NCBI GenBank assembly: GCA_003647385.1
Contig: QMMT01000054.1
Coordinates: 1-8,971, forward strand
Direction of reading: 5' to 3'
DNA: 8,971 nucleotides
Source of the DNA: Deltaproteobacteria bacterium
GTDB taxonomy: Bacteria; Desulfobacterota; Desulfobacteria; Desulfobacterales; Desulfobacteraceae
Shown here in pieces: positions 1-8,160 of this stretch. The translations under genes were made by a program, and so were the position numbers. The notes under the pieces are model-generated. The model searched no databases. It was not told the origin of the DNA and saw nothing but the letters and a program-made list of their open reading frames with translations. Within the stretch, counting starts at the first letter, position 1. Each line of letters begins with the position of its first letter.

Positions 1-10
1 ACTTTAACTA

Positions 11-226
11 TTATCTGGGTCTTCTACGTGATCTTGAGGCCGCAATTCTTTGCCTTCTCATTGCTTCTCTCATTTTACGTCGTCTAAACTGACATGGTTT
101 TTCAAAATGCTTTTTGACTTTAAGACGTTTAAAGAGGCCATCATTCTGGATTTTTTTCTTCAATATCCTTAAGGCTCTCTCCACATCGTTATCAATAACT
201 GTGACTGTAATTTCCTTCAAAAACAT
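11..226 (-). CDS. rpsU: 30S ribosomal protein S21
   Basis: Small basic protein of the 30S subunit that helps mRNA engage the ribosome during initiation. The core around EITVTVIDNDVERALRILKK, then the KIQNDGLF and KKHFEKP blocks, matches the S21 family; the last 25 or so residues are almost all Arg/Lys/Ala/Ser, as expected for the rRNA-binding tail. The start is uncertain. The ATG ending at 226 (MFLKEI) gives 71 residues, with the AAGGGG stretch very close to it. A TTG six bases further in (218-220, reading MKEITV) lies 8 bases after AGGGG, an ideal spacing, and gives 69 residues. The farther upstream ATG (236-238) has no ribosome binding site. The gene is separated from adk by a terminator, so it should have its own promoter in about 240-300; I saw only weak hexamers there. 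Identity is firm; the start is not. Confidence 0.93.
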   Translation of the reverse strand: MFLKEITVTVIDNDVERALRILKKKIQNDGLFKRLKVKKHFEKPCQFRRRKMREAMRRQRIAASRSRRRPR

Positions 227-304
227 CGCCCCTTTCATTGTGTATTTAAATACCGAGATATTTATAACCCGCACTTGTAACAAACATGAGGTTTAAAAGC
301 AAGG

Positions 305-350
305 AAAAAATAAAGCCTTTCTGCCTAAAATCAAAGGCAGAAAGGCTTTA
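305..350 (-). terminator. Intrinsic terminator after adk
   Basis: Bases 311-326 and 335-350 form a perfect 16-bp inverted repeat around an 8-base loop (327-334). On the minus strand the stem is followed directly by six T residues (305-310). It lies about 27 bp after the adk stop, so it should end adk transcription and insulate rpsU. There is no comparable T run on the plus-strand side, so it looks one-directional. Confidence 0.9.
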
Positions 351-376
351 AAATCTGAAGTTAAATCAGCTAAGTC

Positions 377-1051
377 TTAAAGTTTGGAAATCAACTCGGC
401 TGTTACGTCCGGAAGTGCTTTTTCACCGGCCAGCGTAATATATTTGATCCCATCATCTTTTGCGGCCACATCTTTGAAATAGTAAGAAGAAGCAAGAGTA
501 CCGGTATCCGTGTCATAATAGATGGAATGCCGTTTATCAATGGCTGTTTCATCCTGGTCATCATCCCGTGCACTTAATGCACCGCCGCAGACTCTGCATT
601 TGTCTCCATCCGGTTTAATGGCATCAATAAAAATATTGTTCGGGTGATTGTTATCTACCTCGCAGAGACGACGGCCCATGATTCTGTTTTTTGCAATTTC
701 TCTATCAAGAAGCATTTCAATCACATAACTAAGTTTTATGCCTGCTTCTTCTAAAGAGGCATGAAGTTTTTCCGCCTGAATTTTATTTCTGGGAAAGCCG
801 TCCAGAAGCCATCCGTTCTTGCAGTCATCTTGTTTTATCCTGTCAAGAACCATTGGGATGGTGATGTCATCCGGTACAAGGTCACCTTTGTCAATAAATT
901 CCTTTGCTTTTTTACCTAACTCGGTTCCGCCTTTGATGTTTTCACGGAAAATAGCGCCGGATTCAACATGTGCAATATTATATTTATCTTTCAGGATCGC
1001 TCCCTGGGTTCCCTTTCCACTGCCGTTTGGTCCAAAAAATAAAATGTTCAT
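377..1051 (-). CDS. adk: Adenylate kinase, metal-binding LID type
   Basis: Cytosolic enzyme interconverting ATP + AMP and 2 ADP. The 224-residue product has the P-loop GPNGSGKGTQ (residues 7-16), the AMP-site SGAIFREN (31-38), the LDGFPR motif (83-88) and the GRRLC entry to the LID (126-130). The LID carries Cys130, His136, Cys152 and Cys155, a C-x5-H-x15-C-x2-C pattern. This differs from the four-Cys zinc LID of Gram-positive enzymes and from the metal-free LID of E. coli; as I recall, the same spacing is described in the metal-containing adenylate kinase of Desulfovibrio gigas. The start is fixed by AAGGAG at 1058-1063, six bases ahead of the ATG. The gene diverges from eno and ends before a strong terminator, so it is probably monocistronic. 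Metal binding is inferred from the ligand pattern. Confidence 0.96.
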   Translation of the reverse strand: MNILFFGPNGSGKGTQGAILKDKYNIAHVESGAIFRENIKGGTELGKKAKEFIDKGDLVPDDITIPMVLDRIKQDDCKNGWLLDGFPRNKIQAEKLHASLEEAGIKLSYVIEMLLDREIAKNRIMGRRLCEVDNNHPNNIFIDAIKPDGDKCRVCGGALSARDDDQDETAIDKRHSIYYDTDTGTLASSYYFKDVAAKDDGIKYITLAGEKALPDVTAELISKL

Positions 1052-1083
1052 TCATTACTCCTTATATGTAATAATTAAGTACC

Positions 1084-1118
1084 TGTACCTGGTACAACTT
1101 TTTTTGGCAACTTTTTTT
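1084..1118 (-). promoter_or_regulatory. adk leader: palindrome plus tandem T-tract repeat
   Basis: Bases 1084-1096 form a 13-bp palindrome, TGTACC-T-GGTACA, with perfect 6-bp arms. Next to it, CAAC followed by seven T residues occurs twice (1095-1105 and 1108-1118), a 13-base tandem period. If the adk promoter at 1120-1146 is right, transcription starts near 1113, so the palindrome falls in the early 5' leader. It could be a repressor site or a short RNA hairpin; its single-base centre argues against a stable RNA loop and for a protein site. The structure is visible; the function is a guess. Confidence 0.4.
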
Positions 1119-1119
1119 A

Positions 1120-1146
1120 ATTATAAGAGTCGTTTTTATTTGTCAA
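1120..1146 (-). promoter_or_regulatory. Predicted sigma70 promoter of adk
   Basis: On the minus strand a perfect TTGACA (1141-1146) is followed by a perfect TATAAT (1120-1125) with a 15-bp spacer. The spacer is shorter than the ideal 17 bp, which may reduce activity or call for an activator. It sits about 70 bp upstream of the adk start, in the correct orientation, back to back with the eno promoter. Confidence 0.6.
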
Positions 1147-1172
1147 GGCTAAGAAAAAGTTAAGAATAGTTC

Positions 1173-1201
1173 TTGAATGTCAGAATGGATATTGCTATTA
1201 A
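1173..1201 (+). promoter_or_regulatory. Predicted sigma70 promoter of the eno operon
   Basis: TTGAAT (1173-1178) and TATTAA (1196-1201) are separated by exactly 17 bp. Transcription would start near 1208, leaving an AT-rich leader of about 65 bases before eno. The -35 boxes of this and the adk promoter are only about 26 bp apart, so a regulator bound between them could affect both. Confidence 0.55.
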
Positions 1202-1272
1202 TAGAATTCAGAAAAAATCATGAAAATAATATAAATCAAAAGCAGTTGATAAATTAAGGATAAGGGGGGCAT

Positions 1273-2544
1273 ATGACTGAATTAATTGAGGTCAGGGCAA
1301 GGGAAATACTTGATTCCAGAGGTAATCCTACTGTTGAAGTGGACGTTGTTTTGGCCTGCGGTGCCGAGGGCAGGGCAGCGGTTCCGTCCGGTGCTTCAAC
1401 CGGCACAAGGGAAGCGTTGGAACTTCGGGATAATTCTGAAAATCGTTTTTTGGGCAAAGGCGTTTTAAACGCCGTTGCCAATGTCAATGAGGTGATTGCC
1501 CCTGAGATTATTGGATATGATGCCATGGATCAGGCAGGCCTTGACCATACAATGCTTGATATTGATGGTACGGAAAACAAGTCAAGGCTGGGTGCCAATG
1601 CTATTTTAGGCGTATCAATGGCGTCGGCAAGAGCTGCGGCAAATGCTTGTGAAATCCCTTTGTTTCAGCATTTAGGCGGTATTAATGCCAGGTTGATGCC
1701 GGTTCCCATGATGAACATTATCAATGGCGGGGAACATGCTGCCAACAATCTGGATATCCAGGAGTTCATGATTCTTCCTTTTGGTGCCCGGTCTATTACG
1801 CAAGCGGTGCAGATGGGTGCTGAAACTTTTCATCATCTTGCAAAAATATTAAAGGGCGAAGGACTGTCCACAGCAGTGGGGGATGAAGGCGGATTTGCCC
1901 CGAATCTTAAGTCCAATGAGGAAGCATTGGAATATATCATTAATGCCATTGAAGCCGCCGGATACAGACCTGGAAAAGATATCGGTATTGCCCTTGATGC
2001 AGCAGCGTCTGAGTTTTATGAAAATGGAAAATATATTTTTCAGTCAGAAGGCAGAGAACTGTCTGCCATTGAGTTGATTGATTATTATGAAAAACTGGTT
2101 GAAAAATACCCCTTATATTCCATTGAAGACGGTCTTGCAGAAGGTGATTGGGATTCATGGGAAATCATGACGGAACGGCTTGGAAATTCTACGCAGATTG
2201 TGGGGGATGATATTTTTGTAACAAATCCTGATATTTTTAAAAAAGGAATTGAAAGAGGGATTGGTAATTCAATTCTTATAAAGCTGAACCAGATCGGATC
2301 GGTCACAGAAACGTTAGATACCATCCAGATGGCAAAAGAATCCGGCTATACAACGGTTGTTTCCCATCGATCCGGAGAAACAGAAGATTCTTTTATTGCG
2401 GATCTTGCCGTGGGCGTAAATTCGGGACAGATAAAAACAGGATCCATGTCCAGGAGCGACAGGGTGGCCAAATATAACCAACTTATCAGGATTGAAGAAA
2501 TGCTGGGAGACAGTGCCTCTTTTCCTGAAAATCTTTTTGTTTGA
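1273..2544 (+). CDS. eno: Enolase (phosphopyruvate hydratase)
   Basis: Mg-dependent interconversion of 2-phosphoglycerate and phosphoenolpyruvate in glycolysis/gluconeogenesis. The 423-residue protein is full length (E. coli about 432, with a longer C-terminus). Visible active-site residues, by alignment to E. coli from memory, are His155 in NGGEHA, Glu164 in DIQEF, Glu205 in GDEGG, metal ligands Asp242 (ALDAA), Glu285 (SIEDG) and Asp312 (GDDIF), and the catalytic Lys337 in SILIK. The signature SHRSGETED starts at residue 364, and the substrate-loop Ser40-Gly-Ala-Ser-Thr-Gly is intact. The ATG at 1273 is preceded by a long purine run, AAGGGGGG (1262-1269), with an extra AGGA at 1257-1260. It is the first gene of a likely operon with the secreted protein and pyrG. 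No anomaly in the coding sequence. Confidence 0.98.
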   Translation: MTELIEVRAREILDSRGNPTVEVDVVLACGAEGRAAVPSGASTGTREALELRDNSENRFLGKGVLNAVANVNEVIAPEIIGYDAMDQAGLDHTMLDIDGTENKSRLGANAILGVSMASARAAANACEIPLFQHLGGINARLMPVPMMNIINGGEHAANNLDIQEFMILPFGARSITQAVQMGAETFHHLAKILKGEGLSTAVGDEGGFAPNLKSNEEALEYIINAIEAAGYRPGKDIGIALDAAASEFYENGKYIFQSEGRELSAIELIDYYEKLVEKYPLYSIEDGLAEGDWDSWEIMTERLGNSTQIVGDDIFVTNPDIFKKGIERGIGNSILIKLNQIGSVTETLDTIQMAKESGYTTVVSHRSGETEDSFIADLAVGVNSGQIKTGSMSRSDRVAKYNQLIRIEEMLGDSASFPENLFV

Positions 2545-2575
2545 TTTTTTTAAATTTACATGTGACCTTCAGGTG

Positions 2576-3418
2576 ATGAAGAAAAGATTATTTCCATTTT
2601 TTTTTAGCCTGGGTTTCAGCCTGTTTTTTGTTCTTTTATCAGGCACGGGTGAGGCATTTGTCCCCCAGGCGCCTCACCTGTTGCATCTTGTTATGGGAAA
2701 GATAAAGCAGCCGGTTGGTATCGAAGCCTATCAGACCAAGAAGATTTTAAACTATAAAGACACGCAAGAAGGCCTGGTGGAGTTAGAGGAAAAGTTGATT
2801 TACTCCTACCCTAACCAGTTCCGGTCCCAGATTATTTCAGATACCATGACAAGTTTCAGTGTTGAATCTGATTTCAAAGTTGTCAAAGTAATGAACGGGG
2901 TTATCGTTTCCCATGATAAATTATTGGTTGATCTGTATACGGATATTCTGCTTTATCGGGATTATGAAACGCTTTTAAGTCAGATGGCCTCAGCAGGTAT
3001 TGATACATCAAAAGTATCTTTTCAAAGAGTGAATGATACCATCTGTTATGTCATCGGCAGACCCCTGGCTAAGGGTAAACCCTTTGCAGGACTATGGATA
3101 GAAAAAGAGTCTTTTCTGCCTATTAAATATATGGTTGAAAAAAACGGCTGGATGGTAGAATTTTTTTATAACAACTGGCAGCGGGTCAGTAAAACCTGGT
3201 ACCCGATGCAGGTGAGTATTTTTTTAGATAATCAATTGTTTGCAATGATTCACGTAAGAAGTTTTGATTTGAAATCCGGGTTTTCCAAGGATTTGTTTGA
3301 TATTGAGCATATAGAGCAGCTATATCCCAAAAATGGCCTTGATCCGTTTGATGAGAATAACAAACAGGTTGATGATTTAGACAAACGTATGGAAGATTTT
3401 AAAAAATTATATGAATAA
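2576..3418 (+). CDS. Secreted LolA-fold-like protein of unknown function
   Basis: A 280-residue exported protein. Residues 1-27 form a Sec signal peptide: MKKR, a Phe/Leu-rich core, then a probable cleavage after GEA (27). There is no lipobox Cys, so it should be a soluble periplasmic protein. The mature part alternates short beta-like segments, and the stretch GLWIEKESFLPIKYMVE, then a further strand pair including WYPMQVSIF, resembles the half-barrel LolA/LolB-type family that carries lipids or lipoproteins. That assignment is from pattern only. The tail (after IEHIEQLYP) is highly charged and probably helical. I chose the ATG at 2576 because it opens the signal peptide; the frame stays open back to 2492, but that extension lies inside the end of eno. 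The ribosome site is weak (AGGTG overlapping the start), fitting translation coupled to eno, 31 bp upstream; pyrG follows after 20 bp. Confidence 0.8.
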   Translation: MKKRLFPFFFSLGFSLFFVLLSGTGEAFVPQAPHLLHLVMGKIKQPVGIEAYQTKKILNYKDTQEGLVELEEKLIYSYPNQFRSQIISDTMTSFSVESDFKVVKVMNGVIVSHDKLLVDLYTDILLYRDYETLLSQMASAGIDTSKVSFQRVNDTICYVIGRPLAKGKPFAGLWIEKESFLPIKYMVEKNGWMVEFFYNNWQRVSKTWYPMQVSIFLDNQLFAMIHVRSFDLKSGFSKDLFDIEHIEQLYPKNGLDPFDENNKQVDDLDKRMEDFKKLYE

Positions 3419-3432
3419 CATTAAATAAGTGA

Positions 3433-5079
<1,647 letters not shown>

Positions 5080-5217
5080 CGTATGATTTAGGTCCGCAAA
5101 AGAGTTGAAGCAAAAAGATACCAATATTGATCATCTGTCAAAACCCTGCCAGAATAAAGATTATGTTAACAGTATTAATGGCCTTTTAGAAAAAACCTTG
5201 ACCCACCAACACTAATT

Positions 5218-5664
5218 TCAGTTTTTATCGGATGGTTTGATTTGCTCATTGTATTGTTCAACAAGCTTCTCATAGGATTGGCTTTTTTTCTGGTATTGTT
5301 TGATTTCAATATTTAATTGAGTGGCAATCTCGTTGTATTTTTTTTCACCAATACTTTTTTTCTCTTTGTTCAGGGCCTCTCTTTTTTTAACAAGGGCTTC
5401 ATATTCATTATCCAGTTCATCTTTTTTTATCACAAGTGATTCAGGTGAAATAGCCGGATTTTCTGGGGGTGCTTCTTTTTTTGCCGGAGTCTGAATGCTT
5501 TTATGGATACTTAGTTTGGGCCTTTGGTCTTCAGGTATCTCGGAAATGTCATCTGTGTAATGTTTGATACCATCCTTGTCGATATAGTGATAATATTCTG
5601 CAGATATTGATGAAGCAGACAGTATATACAGTAAACAGGCAATTAAAACAAAATAGCATTTCAT
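5218..5664 (-). CDS. Exported DUF4124 protein with charged helical tail
   Basis: Hypothetical envelope protein, 148 residues. It begins with a Sec signal peptide (MKCYFVLIACLLYILSASS, cleavage probably after SISA). A DUF4124-type module follows: YYHYIDKDGIKHYTDD, then a DQRPKL end, resembling the usual Y-x-W-x-D-x-x-G-x-x-H-[FY]-[ST]-[DN] pattern. A Pro/Ala/Lys-rich linker leads to a C-terminal half rich in Lys, Glu and Gln, probably a long helix or coiled coil. The function of DUF4124 proteins is unknown. The start at 5664 is chosen because GAGGA lies 7 bases ahead of that ATG and the signal peptide begins there; an upstream in-frame ATG (5689-5691) would add nine charged residues. It converges on pyrG and diverges from the hydrolase gene; I found no convincing promoter in 5692-5832. 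Confidence 0.82.
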   Translation of the reverse strand: MKCYFVLIACLLYILSASSISAEYYHYIDKDGIKHYTDDISEIPEDQRPKLSIHKSIQTPAKKEAPPENPAISPESLVIKKDELDNEYEALVKKREALNKEKKSIGEKKYNEIATQLNIEIKQYQKKSQSYEKLVEQYNEQIKPSDKN

Positions 5665-5832
5665 GTTTTTATCCTCATATTTTTTTAACAAATGTCTTTA
5701 TTAAATTGATATTCACAATAAGACCCTTTATAAATAATCAAAGGTTGTATGAAACAAAATAGAGTTTACAAAAAATAAAAACAGGTTACAAGTAATATAG
5801 ATATCATTTCTATAAATTTTAGGATTACACAT

Positions 5833-6441
5833 ATGGCATCAAATATTATCATTGAATGTGGGAACATAAACCTTGAGGGCGTTTTACATAAAAATTCCAG
5901 ACAAAAGGCTGTTATCATCTGTCATCCCCATCCACTTTATGGCGGGAATATGGATAACCAGGTAGTGGTGACCATTGCTGAAGCTTTTTTTGAAAAAGGG
6001 TTTACAACGCTTAAGTTTAACTTCAGGGGAACAGGCAACAGCACCGGTATGTTCGACAACGGCAACGGCGAGCAGGAGGATATAAGGGCTGCCATGACCT
6101 GGCTTACGAAAAACAATTATCAAAAGATTTATCTTGCCGGATATTCTTTTGGTGCACGGATGAATGCCGCTGTGGTTTCAAGGGGATGTGAAATTGAAGA
6201 TCATATTATGGTGTCGCCTCCTGCAGGGTTTATGAGTTTTGAAGAGATTGCGAACATGCCATCTACAGGTCTGATTGTAACCGGTGGCGATGATGATGAG
6301 ATTGCGCCTGCAGCCCTGGTTCAAAAGCATATTGATCGGTGGCAGATTGATCCGCAGTATGAGATTATTAAAGGGTGTGACCATTTTTATTCCGGCTGTC
6401 TTGACAGGCTAAAGGCCATATTGACAGAGTATCTATCATAA
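5833..6441 (+). CDS. Alpha/beta hydrolase (COG2945-like)
   Basis: A small cytosolic serine hydrolase of 202 residues, with no signal peptide. Visible features are the CHPHPLYGG motif (30-38), which in this group contributes to the oxyanion region; the FNFRGTGNSTG strand-loop (62-72); the nucleophile elbow GYSFGA with Ser105; an acid loop GGDDDE (151-156), likely giving the catalytic Asp; and His184 in GCDHFY. The triad therefore looks complete, with no lid insertion. Substrate unknown: members of this family are annotated as predicted esterases or hydrolases. AGGA at 5821-5824 sits 8 bases ahead of the ATG. The GMC oxidoreductase starts 48 bp downstream on the same strand, so the two probably share a transcript. 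Family confidence is high, substrate confidence none. Confidence 0.9.
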   Translation: MASNIIIECGNINLEGVLHKNSRQKAVIICHPHPLYGGNMDNQVVVTIAEAFFEKGFTTLKFNFRGTGNSTGMFDNGNGEQEDIRAAMTWLTKNNYQKIYLAGYSFGARMNAAVVSRGCEIEDHIMVSPPAGFMSFEEIANMPSTGLIVTGGDDDEIAPAALVQKHIDRWQIDPQYEIIKGCDHFYSGCLDRLKAILTEYLS

Positions 6442-6489
6442 AATGATGATGGCACCTATGATAAAGCTGACTCTATTTAAAGGTGTGTG

Positions 6490-8073
6490 ATGGGATCAAA
6501 ACAACGGCATGATTTTGATTATATTGTGATCGGTTCAGGTTTTGGCGGAAGTGTTTCCGCTTTAAGGCTTTCCCAAAAAGGATATCGAGTGGGAGTTCTT
6601 GAAAAAGGGAAAGTTTGGAAGACAACAGATTTTCCAAAGACAAGCTGGAATATCAAAAAATATTTATGGATGCCGGCCTTCGGGTGCTATGGATATCAGA
6701 TGCTCACCTTGTTTAAACATGTCATGATTGTCCATGGCGGTGGAGTGGGTGGCGGAAGTTTAGTCTATGCAAACCAGCTTCTTACCCCTCCTGATAAGGT
6801 GTTTGAAAGCCGTGACTGGTGTATTGAAAATGCCAAAGAAAAATTAATGCCCCATTATGAGACAGCCAGAAAAATGCTGGGGGCAAATTTAAGTCCTCAG
6901 GTTGGAAAGGCTGACAGGCTGTTAAAAGATGTGGGCCTGGAAATGACAGGAAAAGATACCTTTCATAAAAATGATGTAGGGGTTTTTTTCGGTGAACCTG
7001 AAAAAACGGTTTCAGATCCTTATTTTGACGGCAAGGGACCGGATCGGACGGGATGCACCTTTTGTGGCGCCTGTATGATTGGATGCCCTGTCGGTGCAAA
7101 AAATACACTTGACAAAAATTATCTTTATCTTGCAAAGGATCTGGGGACAAAGATTATTCCTGAAACCTCTGTGACAGGTGTAAGACAAGTGCATGGAGGA
7201 TATGAAGTCATCACAAAAAACACCACGGGTTTTTTAAAAAAAGAAAAAAGATATATGGCCAAAGGTGTTGTCTTCTCAGGCGGGGTATTAGGTACTGTAA
7301 AGCTTTTAAGTGAATGTAAAGATAAGGGATTGCTGCCCAATATTTCCGATGAACTGGGGAATTTCGTGAGGACCAATTCCGAGGTTCTTATCGGTGTTAA
7401 ATCCAATGATAAAACAACCAATTGGAATGACCAGATTGCTATTACATCAGGGATTTACCCTGATGATGCCACCCATATTGAAATCGTGAGATTCAATAAA
7501 GGATCTGATGTCCTTTTAAATCTTCTTACCATTATGTCCGGTGGTGGCGGCAAGATACCGAGAGTGATAAGATTTATGGGAAATATTGTAAAACATCCTT
7601 TAAGGTTTATCCGGCTGTTATGGCCTCTGGGCAAGGCCGCATCCATGTCCATTCTGTTAGTGATGCAGACGGATAGAAATCATTTAAAGTTAAAATTCAA
7701 GCCAAGGTGGTGGCGGTTTGGCGGTAAATCAATCAACTCTGAAATACCAAAAGGGTTTAAAAGATCTCCAAGCTTTATACCCGTTGCCAATGAAGCAGCC
7801 ATACGGCTCGCAAAAAAGATGGATGGAATTCCATTGAGCTCGTTTCCTGAGGTCGTTTTAAATACATCAACAACGGCTCATATTTTAGGGGGGTGCTGCA
7901 TGGGGGATTCAAAAGAAAATGGCGTGGTGTCCAACAAGGGAGAATTATTTGGTTACCCCAACCTGTATGTGGCTGATGGATCTGTTGTTTCAGCCAATCT
8001 CGGTGTAAATCCGAGCCTGACCATTACGGCGCTTTCAGAACACATTATATCAAAGATACCTGAAAAAGGATAA
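6490..8073 (+). CDS. GMC-family FAD oxidoreductase, cholesterol-oxidase-like
   Basis: A 527-residue flavoprotein. The N-terminal FAD fold has GSGFGG (15-20) and an acidic strand end at Glu38. GCYGYQ (65-70) and the HGGGVGGGSLVYAN segment (82-95) match the cholesterol oxidase branch of GMC enzymes. A four-cysteine cluster, C189-x2-C192-x2-C195-x3-C199-Pro, resembles an Fe-S motif and is also known in cholesterol-oxidase-like proteins. The C-terminus has TAHILGGCCMG with His464, and ADGSVVSANLGVNPSLT with Asn507, the likely catalytic His/Asn pair. No signal peptide is evident. The ATG at 6490 is preferred over the GTG just before it, because AAAGG (6479-6483) is 6 bases from the ATG and only 3 from the GTG. 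The substrate could be a sterol, another hydroxylated polycyclic lipid or an alcohol; use of oxygen as acceptor is unlikely in a sulfate reducer. Confidence 0.9.
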   Translation: MGSKQRHDFDYIVIGSGFGGSVSALRLSQKGYRVGVLEKGKVWKTTDFPKTSWNIKKYLWMPAFGCYGYQMLTLFKHVMIVHGGGVGGGSLVYANQLLTPPDKVFESRDWCIENAKEKLMPHYETARKMLGANLSPQVGKADRLLKDVGLEMTGKDTFHKNDVGVFFGEPEKTVSDPYFDGKGPDRTGCTFCGACMIGCPVGAKNTLDKNYLYLAKDLGTKIIPETSVTGVRQVHGGYEVITKNTTGFLKKEKRYMAKGVVFSGGVLGTVKLLSECKDKGLLPNISDELGNFVRTNSEVLIGVKSNDKTTNWNDQIAITSGIYPDDATHIEIVRFNKGSDVLLNLLTIMSGGGGKIPRVIRFMGNIVKHPLRFIRLLWPLGKAASMSILLVMQTDRNHLKLKFKPRWWRFGGKSINSEIPKGFKRSPSFIPVANEAAIRLAKKMDGIPLSSFPEVVLNTSTTAHILGGCCMGDSKENGVVSNKGELFGYPNLYVADGSVVSANLGVNPSLTITALSEHIISKIPEKG

Positions 8074-8097
8074 ATTTAATGAAGATACTGTCCATCT

Positions 8098-8147
8098 GAT
8101 GATCACCGGCTGAGGTTAATCATCAATGTGCAGTCGGTCTGACTGCA
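8098..8147. repeat. Two small inverted repeats after the GMC gene
   Basis: GATGAT (8098-8103) and ATCATC (8119-8124) pair around a partly paired centre (CC/GG, 6-base loop). TGCAGTC (8129-8135) and GACTGCA (8141-8147) form a perfect 7-bp stem with a 5-base loop. The second is followed by seven A residues (8147-8153) on the plus strand, the wrong base for a plus-strand terminator, and the minus-strand exit side has no T run. They lie between convergent genes and may be 3'-end structures, but they are not canonical terminators. Confidence 0.45.
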
Positions 8148-8160
8148 AAAAAATATGCCG

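Noticed and set aside
2492..2575. N-terminal extension of the LolA-like protein
   Set aside because: It overlaps the end of eno and would place 28 residues before a clear signal peptide.
5105..5215. A 36-codon frame from TTG in the pyrG/DUF4124 spacer, on the plus strand
   Set aside because: It has a rare start, no convincing ribosome site, no recognised similarity, and lies in a convergent spacer; chance is the simpler explanation.
5692..5832. Promoters in the spacer between the DUF4124 and hydrolase genes
   Set aside because: The AT-rich sequence gives several weak hexamers, but none combines good boxes, good spacing and a sensible distance from the start codons.
8129..8153. Stem-loop plus seven A residues as a terminator
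   Set aside because: For either strand the U run would be on the wrong side of the stem, so it fails the intrinsic terminator pattern.
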